DNA of 64,000 nt from Pimelobacter simplex (GTDB lineage Bacteria; Actinomycetota; Actinomycetes; Propionibacteriales; Nocardioidaceae). The stretch's first letter is position 1, and every line of letters starts with the position of its first letter. The position numbers and the translations under genes are program-made. Below the pieces are notes generated by a model. That model was given only the letters and a program-made list of their open reading frames with translations, was not told the DNA's origin and searched no databases. The stretch is from positions 1,426,001 through 1,490,000 of the forward strand of contig NZ_CP096276.1 in NCBI RefSeq assembly GCF_024662235.1. The letters run 5' to 3'. Of this stretch, positions 24,980 to 35,443 are shown one piece after another.

Positions 24980-26299
24980 ATGGACCATCCGCACTACGAC
25001 GCCATCGTGATCGGGGCCGGATTCTCCGGCCTGACCGCGGCCCGCGAGCTCGGCGAGGCGGGCAGGAGCGTCCTCGTGCTCGAGGCGCGCGACCGGATCG
25101 GCGGCTCGACCTGGTACCGCACCGACCTGCTCGGCGGCGTGGGCCTGGAGATGGGCGGCACCTGGATCGTCCCCCAGCAGACCCACGTCTGGGGCGAGGT
25201 CGAGCGCTACGGCGTCCCGATCGAGGACTCGGTGCTCCCGGACCGGATGACCTGGTCGGCGCACGGCAAGGTGCTCGACACCCTGCTGCCCTGCAGCCCC
25301 GCCGAGTACGGCGAGCTGGAGCACGCCGTGCGCCAGCTGCTCGCCGCCGGTGACCGCCTCGACTTCACCCGGCGCCTGTCCGAGCAGGACCTCGCCGACC
25401 TCGACGTCTCCATCGAGGAGTGGGCCGACGACGCCGGCCTGACCGGCAACGCCCGCGAGCTGCTCATCTCGTGGTTCTGCGGCTGCGCCAACGCCCACGA
25501 GTCCATCGGCTCCGCGCTCGACATCATCCGGTGGTGCGCGTCGATGGACAACTCGCTGTGGGGCATGGTCCAGGCCTCGGTGCTGGGCTACACGTTCACC
25601 GAGGGCACCAAGTCGCTGGCCGACGCCATCCGCGCCGACCTCGCCGGTGAGCTCCGGCTCTCCTCGCCCGTGCGCAGCGTCGTCCAGGACGACGCCGGCG
25701 TCACCGTGACCTACGACGGGGGAGTCGCCACCGCCGATCGGGTGCTCGTCACCGTGCCGATCGGCGTCCTCAAGGACATCACCTGGGAGCCGGCACTGCC
25801 CGCCGACAAGCTCGCCGCCTCGCACGAGAACCACGCCGGCCAGGGCCAGAAGGTCTGGGCGCTGGCGACCAACGTGCCCGAGGACATCAGCGGCTACGGC
25901 TGGGGCACCGCGTTCGACTACGTCGGCGCCATGCACGAGTCGCCCCAGGGCACCGTGCTCGTCTGCTTCGCCCCCGAGCACGACCGGGTCGACGCGAGCG
26001 ACCTGGCCGACGTCCAGCGCGCGGTGCGCGAGTACGCGCCCGACGCCGTGGTCGTCGACGCCGCCACCCACGACTGGGTGCACGACGAGTTCTCCTACGG
26101 CACCTGGGCGACCTTCCGGGCCGGCCAGTTCGCCAAGTTCGAGCAGGCGCTCGCCCGCCCCGAGGGCCGGGTCCACTTCACCGGCTCGCACACCGCCACC
26201 CGCTGGCGCGCGTTCATCGACGGCGCCATCGAGTCCGGCAAGCGAGGAGCCGGCGAGCTCCTCGCCCAGCAGTCCCACACCCCCGGAGGAATCGCATGA
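24980..26299 (+). CDS. Flavin amine oxidase, probable putrescine oxidase
   Basis: A 439-residue FAD enzyme of the monoamine oxidase family. The dinucleotide-binding start [19 protein letters not shown] (about 9-27) leads into [19 protein letters not shown], the classic MAO/polyamine oxidase pattern. The C-terminal FAD segment [22 protein letters not shown] is also present. It would oxidise a primary amine to an aldehyde with release of H2O2 and ammonia. Agmatinase and 4-aminobutanal dehydrogenase follow with overlapping codons, so putrescine is the most likely substrate, as in the Rhodococcus/Kocuria enzymes. The start at 24980 has a GAGGAG ribosome binding site seven bases upstream. It overlaps the next gene by four bases. 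Confidence 0.87.
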   Translation: MDHPHYDAIVIGAGFSGLTAARELGEAGRSVLVLEARDRIGGSTWYRTDLLGGVGLEMGGTWIVPQQTHVWGEVERYGVPIEDSVLPDRMTWSAHGKVLDTLLPCSPAEYGELEHAVRQLLAAGDRLDFTRRLSEQDLADLDVSIEEWADDAGLTGNARELLISWFCGCANAHESIGSALDIIRWCASMDNSLWGMVQASVLGYTFTEGTKSLADAIRADLAGELRLSSPVRSVVQDDAGVTVTYDGGVATADRVLVTVPIGVLKDITWEPALPADKLAASHENHAGQGQKVWALATNVPEDISGYGWGTAFDYVGAMHESPQGTVLVCFAPEHDRVDASDLADVQRAVREYAPDAVVVDAATHDWVHDEFSYGTWATFRAGQFAKFEQALARPEGRVHFTGSHTATRWRAFIDGAIESGKRGAGELLAQQSHTPGGIA

Positions 26300-27234
26300 C
26301 CGTCGGACCCGTCGACGCCACCCAGGTCCCGCGCTACGCCGGCGACACCACGTTCGCCCGGCTGCCCCGCCTCACCGACGTCCAGGACGCCGACACCGTC
26401 ATCTGGGGCGTCCCCTTCGACGGCGGCGTCTCCTACCGGCCCGGCGCGCGGTTCGGCCCGAACCACATCCGCCAGTCCTCGCGCCTGCTGCGCCCCTACA
26501 ACCCGGCCCAGGACAGCGAGCCCTTCGCGCGCGCCCAGGTCGCCGACGCCGGTGACCTCGGCGTCAACCCGTTCTCGCTCGACGAGGCGATCGCGGCCAT
26601 CGAGACCGGTGCCCGCGACCTGTCCGGCACCTCGCGCACGCTGCTCACCATCGGCGGCGACCACACGATCGCGCTGCCGCTGCTGCGCGTGCAGCACGAG
26701 CGGCACGGGCCCATCGCCGTCCTGCACTTCGACGCCCACCTCGACACCTGGGACACCTACTTCGGCGCGCCCTACACCCACGGGACGCCGTTCCGCCGGG
26801 CCTCGGAGGAGGGGCTGATCGACTTCTCCCACGCGATGCACATGGGCATCCGCGGGCCGCTCTACAGCAAGCTCGACCTCGACGAGTCCGAGGAGCTGGG
26901 CTTCTCCGCGGTCCACGCGCGCGACTTCGTCCGCTCGCCCATCGACGACATCATCAACCGGATGCGCGAGCGCCTCGGCGACCGCCCGGTCTACGTCTCG
27001 CTCGACATCGACGTGCTCGACCCGGCGTTCGCCCCCGGCACCGGTACGCCGGAGGCCGGCGGCCTCTCCAGCGCCCAGCTGCTCGAGGTGCTCCGCGGCC
27101 TCGACGGGCTCAACGTCGTCGGCGCCGACATCGTCGAGGTCTCCCCGGCCTACGACCACGCCGAGATCACCGGCATCGCCGCTGCCCACGTGGCCTACGA
27201 GATGCTCTCCGTGCTGCCGGGCAAGCCCGCCTGA
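26296..27234 (+). CDS. speB: Agmatinase
   Basis: A 312-residue ureohydrolase that converts agmatine to putrescine and urea. The binuclear Mn site is intact: GGDHTI near 116-121, DAHLDTWD near 142-149 and [19 protein letters not shown] near 234-252. The Thr/Trp surroundings of DAHLDTWD and the lack of arginase-specific loops favour agmatinase; guanidinobutyrase is the main alternative. The latter would make GABA directly, and the route downstream still fits. It sits between the amine oxidase (4-base overlap) and the aldehyde dehydrogenase (1-base TGATG overlap). No urease gene is in view. Confidence 0.88.
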   Translation: MTVGPVDATQVPRYAGDTTFARLPRLTDVQDADTVIWGVPFDGGVSYRPGARFGPNHIRQSSRLLRPYNPAQDSEPFARAQVADAGDLGVNPFSLDEAIAAIETGARDLSGTSRTLLTIGGDHTIALPLLRVQHERHGPIAVLHFDAHLDTWDTYFGAPYTHGTPFRRASEEGLIDFSHAMHMGIRGPLYSKLDLDESEELGFSAVHARDFVRSPIDDIINRMRERLGDRPVYVSLDIDVLDPAFAPGTGTPEAGGLSSAQLLEVLRGLDGLNVVGADIVEVSPAYDHAEITGIAAAHVAYEMLSVLPGKPA

Positions 27235-28658
27235 TGCGCACGATCCACAACGTCATCGACGGCCAGGTCGTCCCCGCCTCCTCCGGCGCGACCACCGAGC
27301 TCGTCGACCCCGCCACCGGCAAGGTGTTCGCGCTGGCCGCGCTCAGCGCCCAGGCCGACGTCGACGCCGCCTGCACGGCCGCCGCCCGGGCCTTCCCGGC
27401 CTGGCGCCGGACCACGCCGCGCGAGCGCCAGCGCCTGCTGCTCGACCTCGCCGCCGCCCTCGAGGCGCGCGCCGACGACCTGCTCGCCGCCGAGGTCGAG
27501 AACACCGGCAAGCCGGTCGCGCTGTGCCGCACCGAGGAGATCGAGACCGGCATCGACCACCTGCGCTACTTCGCCGGCCTCGCCCGCTCGCTCGAGGGCT
27601 CCGGCGCGGCCGAGTTCGTCGAGGGGCACACGTCGTACGTCCGCCGGGAGCCGGTGGGCGTCGTCGGCCAGGTCGCGCCCTGGAACTACCCGTTCCTGAT
27701 GGCGATCTGGAAGATCGCGCCCGCGCTCGCCGCCGGCAACACCGTCGTCCTCAAGCCCTCGGACACCACGCCCGTGACCGCCGCCCTGGTCGGCGAGATC
27801 GCCGCGTCGGTGCTGCCGGCCGGCGTCCTCAACGTCGTCTGCGGCGACCGGACCACCGGCGCTCTCGTGGTCGACCACCCGGCCGTCGCGATGGTGTCGA
27901 TCACCGGGTCCACCGGCGCGGGCAAGGCCGTCGCTGCCGCGGCGGCCGCCGACGTCAAGCGCGTCCACCTCGAGCTGGGCGGCAAGGCCCCGGCCGTCGT
28001 CCTGGCCGACGCCGACCTCGACGCCGCCGTCGAGGGCATCGTGGGCGGCGCCTTCTTCAACGCCGGCCAGGACTGCACCGCCGTCACCCGCATCCTCGTC
28101 CACGCGTCGATCGCCGACGAGCTGACCGAGCGTCTCACCGCCGCCGTCGGCGCCCTGCGCGTCGGCCCTCCGGCCGACGAGAGCGCCGACCTCGGCCCGC
28201 TCAACAACGCCGACCAGCTCGCCCGGGTCAGCGCCATGGTCGCCGCCGTGCCGTCGTACGGGCGGGTGCTCACCGGCGGCCACCGGGTCGGGACCGACGG
28301 CTTCTTCTACGCCCCGACCCTCGTCGCCGGGCTGGGCCAGGACGACGACCTCGTCCAGCACGAGGTCTTCGGCCCCGTCGTCACCCTCCAGACGTTCACC
28401 ACCGAGGACGAGGCCCTGGCGCTCGCCAACGGCGTCGACTTCGCCCTCGCCTCCAGCGTCTGGACCCGCGACCACGGGACTGCGCTGCGGTTCACCGCCG
28501 AGCTCGACTTCGGGTGCGTGTGGGTCAACACCCACATGATCCTGACCGCGGAGATGCCGCACGGCGGGTTCAAGCAGAGCGGCTACGGCAAGGACCTGTC
28601 GCACTACGGGTTCGAGGACTACACCCGCGTCAAGCACGTGATGCACGCGCACGGCTGA
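27234..28658 (+). CDS. patD: Gamma-aminobutyraldehyde dehydrogenase
   Basis: A 474-residue NAD(P)-dependent aldehyde dehydrogenase. The catalytic elements are the Glu in LELGGKAPAVV (about 243-253) and the cysteine in NAGQDCTAVTR (near 278-288). The QDC triad around the cysteine, rather than QxC with Gly, is typical of 4-aminobutanal and related aminoaldehyde dehydrogenases. The cofactor region PWNYPFLMAIWKIAPALAAG near 144-163 is conserved. It is the third gene of a tight operon and would oxidise the 4-aminobutanal made by the amine oxidase to GABA. Betaine aldehyde is an alternative substrate but fits the neighbourhood less well. Confidence 0.88.
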   Translation: MRTIHNVIDGQVVPASSGATTELVDPATGKVFALAALSAQADVDAACTAAARAFPAWRRTTPRERQRLLLDLAAALEARADDLLAAEVENTGKPVALCRTEEIETGIDHLRYFAGLARSLEGSGAAEFVEGHTSYVRREPVGVVGQVAPWNYPFLMAIWKIAPALAAGNTVVLKPSDTTPVTAALVGEIAASVLPAGVLNVVCGDRTTGALVVDHPAVAMVSITGSTGAGKAVAAAAAADVKRVHLELGGKAPAVVLADADLDAAVEGIVGGAFFNAGQDCTAVTRILVHASIADELTERLTAAVGALRVGPPADESADLGPLNNADQLARVSAMVAAVPSYGRVLTGGHRVGTDGFFYAPTLVAGLGQDDDLVQHEVFGPVVTLQTFTTEDEALALANGVDFALASSVWTRDHGTALRFTAELDFGCVWVNTHMILTAEMPHGGFKQSGYGKDLSHYGFEDYTRVKHVMHAHG

Positions 28659-28690
28659 CCCGCGCACCGTGCACACCGCTCCGGTGCGGG

Positions 28691-29305
28691 CTAGCGCTGA
28701 AGCGTCCAGCCCGCGCCGGAGCAGCTCAGCTCGAGCGTCTCGCCGCGGTTGACCGTGACGATCGCCGGCCCGTCGCCGAAGTGGTTGGCGATGATGTCGC
28801 CGCCCGCACCGCGGGTGCGCTCCCAGTAGCAGTCCGGCCCGCCCTTGGTCTTGTAGGTGCCGGCCTTGATGTCGACGCCGACCTCGTAGACCCCGTCGCG
28901 CAGCGTGCCGCGCTCGATGGTGTTCTCGGTCCGGGTGACGGCGCGCTCGCGCTTCTCGACGTTCTGCTCCAGCGCGGTGACCTCGGCCAGCCGCTCGTCG
29001 AGCTCGGCCTCGAAGTCGTCGAGCTCGCGCTTGCGCTCGGAGACCTCCGCGATCGGGCCGCGGACGGCGTCGAGCTCGATGCCGAGCTGCTTGTTCTCCG
29101 CGGCGAGGGTGCGGTACTCCGGGGACTGCTCGGGGTCGGCCGCGGGGGACGCGGCGACGCCGATGCCCGTGCCGAGACCGGCCCCCACCACCAGGCCCGC
29201 GATCGCGAGCACCCACGACCGGCGCCACCACACGGGCGGTTCGGCGTCCGGCGTGGCGTCCGGCGTGTACGGCGAGTAGCCGCCCGGCGGCGGGGTGGTG
29301 CTCAC
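28691..29305 (-). CDS. Membrane-anchored coiled-coil protein with C-terminal beta domain, unknown
   Basis: A 204-residue protein. A Pro/Thr-rich cytoplasmic start is followed by one membrane helix (about 29-51). A coiled coil with heptad-like Glu/Leu/Arg pattern runs from about 63 to 130. A compact C-terminal domain of about 70 residues contains the phrase YEVGVDIKAGTYKTKGGPDCYWER. That phrase resembles the extracellular domain often found at the ends of actinobacterial lipoproteins and serine/threonine kinases. Two cysteines in this domain (near 163 and 196) could pair. It starts with GTG overlapping the serA stop by four bases, so it is co-transcribed with serA, although no metabolic link is evident. 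Confidence 0.7.
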   Translation of the reverse strand: MSTTPPPGGYSPYTPDATPDAEPPVWWRRSWVLAIAGLVVGAGLGTGIGVAASPAADPEQSPEYRTLAAENKQLGIELDAVRGPIAEVSERKRELDDFEAELDERLAEVTALEQNVEKRERAVTRTENTIERGTLRDGVYEVGVDIKAGTYKTKGGPDCYWERTRGAGGDIIANHFGDGPAIVTVNRGETLELSCSGAGWTLQR

Positions 29306-30498
29306 CAGGTGCGCACCCACATGCAGTACTCGGCCTTGCTCAGCGTCTCGATCGCCTCGGCCGAGAGCGGTGCGGCGGCGTCGGTGACGACATAGCCGAG
29401 GCCGTCCTTGGTGGCCAGGTGCTGGTCGACGACGTTGTCGCCGGCCGTGGCGAAGGTGGCGTTGAGCTCGGCGAGGACGCCGGGCAGGTTGCGGTGGAGC
29501 AGGCCGATGCGGTGGCCGGCCGGGAGCTCCGGCGGCAGGACGGCGGGCAGGTTGACCGAGAGGGCGGTGCTGCCCTCGAGGGCGAAGCGGGCGAGCTTCT
29601 CGGCGACGAACCAGCCGATCTCCTCCTGCGCCTCCTGGGTGGAACCACCGATGTGCGGGGTCAGGATGACGTTGTCGAGGCCGCGCAGGACGGAGTCGAA
29701 GGCGTCGCCCTGGGCCTTGGGCTCGGCGGGGAAGACGTCGACGGCGGCACCGGCGATGTGCCCGGAGATCAGGTTGTCGCGCAGGGCCTCGTAGTCGACG
29801 ACCATGCCGCGCGAGGCGTTGAGGAACAGCGCGCGGGGCTTCATCGCGGCGAACTCGGCGGCGCCGAAGAAGCCGGCGTTGCCGGGGCGTCCGTCGACGT
29901 GGAGGCTGACGACGTCGGCGACCGCGAGGAGGTCCTTGAGCGAGCGCATCCGGCGGGCGGTGCCGTGGGCCGGGCGGTCGGCGGTGTCGTAGAAGACGAC
30001 GTTGAGGCCGAGGGCCTCGGCGACGGTGGAGAGCTGGGTGCCGATGTTGCCGTAGCCGACGATGCCGAGGGTGCGCCCGCGGACCTCGTGGCTGCCCTTG
30101 GCGGACTTGTCCCAGGTGCCCTCGTGCATGCGCTGGGTCTTCTCCGGCAGGCGGCGCGCGAGGGCGATGAGCTCGGCGATGACCAGCTCGACCACGCTGC
30201 GCGTGTTGGAGTACGGCGCGTTGAACACGCCGACGCCCTTCTCGGCCGCGGTCACGAGGTCGACCTGGTTGGTGCCGATGCAGAAGCAGCCGATCGCCAG
30301 CAGGCCGGGGGACTCGTCGAGCACTCGCTTCGTCACGGTCGTGTTGGACCGGATGCCGAGCAGCTGGACGCCCTCGGAGAGGGCCGCGATCAGCTCGTCC
30401 TCGGAGAGGGAGCCGGCACGCAGCTCCACGTCGTAGCCGCGAGCCTCGAGGGTCTCGACGGCGGCCGGGTGGATGTTCTCGAGTAGCAGGGCCTTCAC
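29302..30498 (-). CDS. serA: D-3-phosphoglycerate dehydrogenase (E. coli type, with ACT domain)
   Basis: A 398-residue enzyme for the first step of serine synthesis. The N-terminal substrate domain contains IGCFCIGTNQVDL near 69-81. The NAD-binding loop is LGIVGYGNIGTQLS near 143-156. The catalytic Arg and Glu-His pairs lie in the conserved DH regions, including the final His of LTPHIGGST. A C-terminal ACT domain (about 325-398) for serine feedback follows a short linker. It lacks the extra intervening domain of mycobacterial SerA and so belongs to the shorter E. coli type. The start GTG at 30498 is six bases from a TAGGAT hexamer. The second gene of the unit is the coiled-coil membrane protein. 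Confidence 0.93.
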   Translation of the reverse strand: MKALLLENIHPAAVETLEARGYDVELRAGSLSEDELIAALSEGVQLLGIRSNTTVTKRVLDESPGLLAIGCFCIGTNQVDLVTAAEKGVGVFNAPYSNTRSVVELVIAELIALARRLPEKTQRMHEGTWDKSAKGSHEVRGRTLGIVGYGNIGTQLSTVAEALGLNVVFYDTADRPAHGTARRMRSLKDLLAVADVVSLHVDGRPGNAGFFGAAEFAAMKPRALFLNASRGMVVDYEALRDNLISGHIAGAAVDVFPAEPKAQGDAFDSVLRGLDNVILTPHIGGSTQEAQEEIGWFVAEKLARFALEGSTALSVNLPAVLPPELPAGHRIGLLHRNLPGVLAELNATFATAGDNVVDQHLATKDGLGYVVTDAAAPLSAEAIETLSKAEYCMWVRTW

Positions 30499-30510
30499 AG
30501 CGGAATCCTA
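30499..30510 (-). promoter_or_regulatory. Putative leaderless -10 of serA
   Basis: Minus-strand TAGGAT (30510-30505), six bases, then GTG at 30498. The hexamer overlaps the 3' end of the upstream orphan gene. Confidence 0.5.
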
Positions 30511-31743
30511 CCGGCGTGGTGGGGTCGGCCCCGCAACGGAGCCGGGTGTGAGACCGGCTCGCGTAGTCAACGGAGAGGTGATGGGGCTTGCGGGTTGGGT
30601 ACAAGCAGGGCTTGGTTCCACGGTGGCGTGACGACACTTCTCATGCGGGCCTTGACGCCGTCGTGAGGCGAGGGCACGGAACCATGTCGTCGCCGTGTTG
30701 AGGAGAACCGCCGCGAGCAGCCCGATGAACGTGAGCATGAGGTTTCCGACTGCGCCGGACCACCTGCGTGCGCTGGTGACGGCGATCCCCTCGAAGCCGG
30801 AGTCAGGGCCCCAGGTGTAGCGCGTGATGGGCTGGAGACCGGGATCGGTTGAGGACGTCTGGCGGACCATTGCGCTATCTGGCACGAGTGTTCGGCAAAC
30901 CGAGGGGTCCGCTACGTCGAATGAGGTGTCGAACTGAAAGCCGTTCCAGGAGCGGATCGGACCTGGCGCTGCGGATTGACCCGAGGCGTCGGGCAGGCTC
31001 GTCGTCGTGTGCGCCCAGTCAACAGTGTCGCGGGCGTCGGTGACACCCCAGACGTGCAGCTCGAAGTAGTCACCGTCGTAGCGCGCAACGTGACCGTCGC
31101 GGCAGGACTGGAGCGGAAAACGTGCAGGACCGCCAACGAGGCCGGTCAGTACCTGACACTGAAGGTCTTCGTCGAAGACGTTGGGAATCGTCTCCGGGTC
31201 GGTACAGGCGCGTTCGCTCACCTCGAACTGCTCGCGAACCACGGGTGCCAAGTCGTGGAGGATGGCGGAACCGGTGAGGAGGACCTTCAGGACGTAGCCT
31301 TCGAGCGCTGCTGGAACCGACACCGTGTAGTCGGCGCTACCGCTGGCCTCATCGATGCTGGTCTGCACGACAGTCCACTTGGCGGCGGACGACAGTTCGG
31401 GATCGGCGCCGCTCGGAGGGGTGGCAATGGCGATGGCGATCGAGCCAGGCCGAGTGACGGTTGGCGCTGGGTCTGTGAGTGCCGTGGCAGCGAGCCACGA
31501 GCAGCCGGCCATGCCCAGCAGGAGTGCTGCGCACAGAGCAACTAGCTTCCGAAGACTATTGCGGTTCGTGTTCTTCTGATGACTAGCCAGCTCTCGGACA
31601 AGCTGCGCTGCTTCGGCAACCGCGGCCTCGGCTCGGTCTGCGGCAGAAGCTGCGGCTGACGCCGCACGGCGTGTGGCTGCGACTTCGCCCGCGAGCGCAG
31701 CCATGTCTCGCTTCGACGAACGTCCGAACACGGGCGTGAGCAT
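30508..31743 (-). CDS. Two-helix membrane protein of unknown function, compositionally atypical
   Basis: About 411 residues with no family I recognise. Order: a short start, an Ala-rich coiled coil (about 15-50; AAATRR and ADRAEAAVAEAAQ), a membrane helix with a GCSWLAATAL end (about 68-88) and an extracytoplasmic domain of 230 residues. That domain has four or five cysteines (in ERACTD, LQCQV, LQSCRDG, SVCRTL). A second helix (about 335-356) and a basic, Pro/Thr/Ser-rich tail of about 50 residues follow. Third codon positions carry more A/T than in neighbours, which suggests recent acquisition. The start is uncertain: ATG 31743, GTG 31731 and ATG 31704 are all possible, and a TTG at 31878 would extend the frame. 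Confidence 0.55.
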   Translation of the reverse strand: MLTPVFGRSSKRDMAALAGEVAATRRAASAAASAADRAEAAVAEAAQLVRELASHQKNTNRNSLRKLVALCAALLLGMAGCSWLAATALTDPAPTVTRPGSIAIAIATPPSGADPELSSAAKWTVVQTSIDEASGSADYTVSVPAALEGYVLKVLLTGSAILHDLAPVVREQFEVSERACTDPETIPNVFDEDLQCQVLTGLVGGPARFPLQSCRDGHVARYDGDYFELHVWGVTDARDTVDWAHTTTSLPDASGQSAAPGPIRSWNGFQFDTSFDVADPSVCRTLVPDSAMVRQTSSTDPGLQPITRYTWGPDSGFEGIAVTSARRWSGAVGNLMLTFIGLLAAVLLNTATTWFRALASRRRQGPHEKCRHATVEPSPACTQPASPITSPLTTRAGLTPGSVAGPTPPRR

Positions 31744-31859
31744 AGGCTGCGCCCTGTCCCAGGCGGGCGCAAAGCGACTGCCCGGCTTTGCTTCATTGGC
31801 GGAGAGCCAGGCGCTGGGGCTGATCTGCTGGTTGAACTCGACGCGTTCGGCCTGCCGTC

Positions 31860-31871
31860 TACCGTGGCGGG
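31860..31871 (+). promoter_or_regulatory. Putative leaderless -10 of the VOC gene
   Basis: TACCGT at 31860-31865, six bases, then ATG at 31872. Confidence 0.5.
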
Positions 31872-32264
31872 ATGACAACGACCGTCCGCCAGATCCAGGT
31901 TACGTTCGACTGTGCCGCTCCCGCCCGGGTCGCCCGGTTCTGGTGCGACGTCCTGGGCTACGAGATCGCGCCCGGCGCCGAGGGCGAGACGGCGTGGTCC
32001 GCGTGCGTCGACCCGACGGGCGCCGGTCCGCGGTTCTACTTCCAGCGAGTGCCGGAGGGCAAGGTCGCCAAGAACCGCGTGCACGTCGACGTCCGCGCGG
32101 GTACGGGCCTCGTCGGTGCCGAGCGGCTGGCGGTGCTGAAAGCCGAGCGGGACCGGCTGATCGCGCTCGGCTCCGTGTGCGTCGAGGTGCTCGAGGCCGA
32201 CGAGGAGAACGAGTCCTGCATCGTGATGCAGGACATCGAGGGCAACGAGTTCTGCCTCGACTGA
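31872..32264 (+). CDS. VOC/glyoxalase-like family protein
   Basis: A 130-residue vicinal-oxygen-chelate protein of the Glyoxalase_6 type. Characteristic pieces are the opening strand and helix QVTFDCAAPARVARFWCDVLGYEI (broken here by normal variation), the KNRVHVDVRAGTG segment with the conserved metal- or substrate-side His near 70, and the closing DIEGNEFCLD near 121-130, where the Glu is a usual metal ligand. Members act in fosfomycin or bleomycin resistance, glyoxal detoxification or unknown reactions. The substrate cannot be assigned. It is divergent from the orphan membrane protein and appears to be transcribed without a leader. Confidence 0.82.
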   Translation: MTTTVRQIQVTFDCAAPARVARFWCDVLGYEIAPGAEGETAWSACVDPTGAGPRFYFQRVPEGKVAKNRVHVDVRAGTGLVGAERLAVLKAERDRLIALGSVCVEVLEADEENESCIVMQDIEGNEFCLD

Positions 32265-32277
32265 GGCCGGTGGCCGC

Positions 32278-32289
32278 TAGGGTCGCGGT
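32278..32289 (+). promoter_or_regulatory. Putative leaderless -10 of the 71-residue membrane protein gene
   Basis: TAGGGT at 32278-32283 with six bases to the GTG at 32290. This supports the reality and start of this very small gene. Confidence 0.5.
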
Positions 32290-32505
32290 GTGCCTGCTCT
32301 TCGCCTGCGCTCCGAGGCGAGCATCGGCGTACTGGCCGCCGACCTCTTCGTGCTGTGGCTCGCGCTCGCCGGCGTCCGCGACGAGGGCGCGCCATCGTGG
32401 ACCCGCCTCGCCTGCCTCGCGGTGGTCGTGCTGGCGATCGCGCTCGGCGTCCACTCGCTGGTGCTGCTCGGGCGCCGGGTCCGGGCCGGCCGGCGGCGCA
32501 GCTGA
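32290..32505 (+). CDS. Small two-helix membrane protein
   Basis: A 71-residue protein with two hydrophobic stretches (about 11-28 and 38-60) and a basic C-terminus (GRRVRAGRRRS) that would stay in the cytoplasm by the positive-inside rule. No family is recognised. Support for a real gene comes from a correctly spaced TAGGGT hexamer before the GTG start, strong G/C bias at third codon positions and the lack of a competing gene on either strand. It ends before a large hairpin at 32699 that separates it from the convergent GABA operon. Confidence 0.55.
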   Translation: MPALRLRSEASIGVLAADLFVLWLALAGVRDEGAPSWTRLACLAVVVLAIALGVHSLVLLGRRVRAGRRRS

Positions 32506-32698
32506 GGGCCGCTTGGGTCCGGGGGCCCCGCTGGTCGGGTAACACGCCGTCCACGTGCCTGGGTACCGGTTGTCATCGCGACACGCCGCGAACTGGCGGT
32601 GCACAGCGACGACAAGCGGTGGGTATCCGGGAGGACAGCGTGTTACCGCGGCCGCCGGTCCCGGCCGCCCGCCCCGCCAGCACCCGCCGACAACAGAA

Positions 32699-32731
32699 CC
32701 GCCCCCCACCGAGGACCATGGTGGGGGGCGG
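32699..32731. terminator. Large GC hairpin between convergent transcription units
   Basis: A 12-bp perfect stem (32699-32710 with 32720-32731; CCGCCCCCCACC with GGTGGGGGGCGG) and a nine-base loop. It lies 28 bases beyond the stop of the succinate semialdehyde dehydrogenase gene on the minus strand. It lacks a T-tract on either side, so it may act as a bidirectional or Rho-assisted end. The remainder of 32506-32758 shows no gene. Confidence 0.55.
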
Positions 32732-32758
32732 CTGCCTGAGCTGGGTCTCGTGACTGAC

Positions 32759-34144
32759 TCAGCTCCAGTCGACGCTGTAGTAGCGCGTCTCCTGGTACTC
32801 GCGGATGCCCTCGTGGGCACCCTCGCGGCCGATGCCGCTCTGCTTGACCCCGCCGAACGGCGCGGAGGGGTCGGACACGATGCCGCGGTTGATGCCGACC
32901 ATGCCGGCCTCGACCTGCTCGCCGAGGCGCAGGGCGTCCTGCAGCCGGCCCGCGTAGACGTACGCCGCCAGGCCGAACTCGGTGTCGTTGACCGACGCGA
33001 TCATCTCGGCCTCGTCGGTCCAGGTCACGATCGGCGCGACCGGCCCGAAGATCTCCTCGGACAGGATCGGGGCGCCGAAGGGCACGTCGACCAGGATCGT
33101 CGGCGGGAAGAACCAGCCGGCCTCGGGCACCGCGCCCTGGACGGCGACCCGGGCGCCGTCGGCGACGGCGGCGTCGACCAGCTTGGTGATGCCGGTCAGG
33201 GCCTTCTCGCTGATGACCGGGCCGATCTGGTTGCTCGCGTCGGCGGACGGGCCGACCTTGAGCGCCGCGACGGCCGCGCCGAACTTCTCGACGAACTCGG
33301 CCGCGACGTCGGCGTGCACGTAGAAGCGGTTGGCCGCGGTGCAGGCCTGGCCGCCGCCGCGGAACTTGGCGATCATCGCGCCGGCCACGGCGGCGTCGAT
33401 GTCGGCGTCGGCGGTGATCACGAAGGGTGCGTTGCCGCCGAGCTCCATGCTCGTGTTGAGGACCCGGTCCGCGGCCTGGCGCAGCAGGGTGCGGCCGACG
33501 CCGGTGGAGCCGGTGAAGCTGACCTTGCGGACCCGCGGGTCCTCCAGCCAGGCGGTGACGACCGACGCGGCGTCCGTCGTCGGGACGACATTGACGACGC
33601 CCTCGGGAACGCCGGCCTCGAGCAGGATCCGCGCCACCGCGAGCGCGGTCAGCGGGGTCTCCGCGGCCGGCTTGAGGACGACGGTGCACCCAGCGGCCAG
33701 CGCCGGGGCGATCTTGCGGGTCGCCATCGCGGCCGGGAAGTTCCACGGCGTGACGAGGGCGGCCACGCCGACGGGCGCGTGGGTGACCAGCGTGCGGGCG
33801 CCGCCGTTGGGCGCGTCGCTGTAGGTGCCCTCGCCGCGCACGGCCTCCTCGGAGAACCAGCGGAAGAACTCCGCGGCGTAGGTGACCTCGGCGCGCGCGT
33901 CGGCGACGGACTTGCCGTTCTCGGCGGCGATGAGGCCGGTGAGCAGGTCCGCGTCGCGGATCATCAGGTCGTAGCAGCGGCGCAGGATCTCCGCACGGGC
34001 CCGGGTCGGGGTCGCGGCCCAGGCCGGGAAGGCGGCGGCGGCCGCGTCGACGGCGCGGGTCGCGTCCTCGACGGTGCCGTCGGCGATGTTCTCGATGACC
34101 AGGCCGGTCGCCGGGTCGTGGACCTCGAAGGTGGTGTCACTCAT
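32759..34144 (-). CDS. gabD: NAD(P)-dependent succinate-semialdehyde dehydrogenase
   Basis: A 461-residue aldehyde dehydrogenase that oxidises succinate semialdehyde to succinate at the end of GABA catabolism. The fold is complete: the cofactor segment TPWNFPAAMATRKIAPALAAG, the catalytic Glu in MELGGNAPFV near 231-240 and the catalytic Cys in GGGQACTAANRF near 263-274. The GQAC (rather than GQVC) surroundings and the SSDH-like N-terminus (VHDPATGLVIENIADG) favour this substrate. It is the last gene of the gabT-gdh-gabD unit, 24 bases after the dehydrogenase gene. Assignment rests on family pattern plus the operon context. Confidence 0.88.
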   Translation of the reverse strand: MSDTTFEVHDPATGLVIENIADGTVEDATRAVDAAAAAFPAWAATPTRARAEILRRCYDLMIRDADLLTGLIAAENGKSVADARAEVTYAAEFFRWFSEEAVRGEGTYSDAPNGGARTLVTHAPVGVAALVTPWNFPAAMATRKIAPALAAGCTVVLKPAAETPLTALAVARILLEAGVPEGVVNVVPTTDAASVVTAWLEDPRVRKVSFTGSTGVGRTLLRQAADRVLNTSMELGGNAPFVITADADIDAAVAGAMIAKFRGGGQACTAANRFYVHADVAAEFVEKFGAAVAALKVGPSADASNQIGPVISEKALTGITKLVDAAVADGARVAVQGAVPEAGWFFPPTILVDVPFGAPILSEEIFGPVAPIVTWTDEAEMIASVNDTEFGLAAYVYAGRLQDALRLGEQVEAGMVGINRGIVSDPSAPFGGVKQSGIGREGAHEGIREYQETRYYSVDWS

Positions 34145-34168
34145 GGTCGTCTCCAGTCGGTGGGAGGG

Positions 34169-35442
<1,274 letters not shown>

Positions 35443-35443
<1 letters not shown>

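Noticed and set aside
31744..31878. TTG at 31878 as start of the orphan membrane protein
   Set aside because: No Shine-Dalgarno or correctly placed -10 precedes it, and it would overlap the divergent VOC gene start. Internal ATG/GTG starts are more likely.
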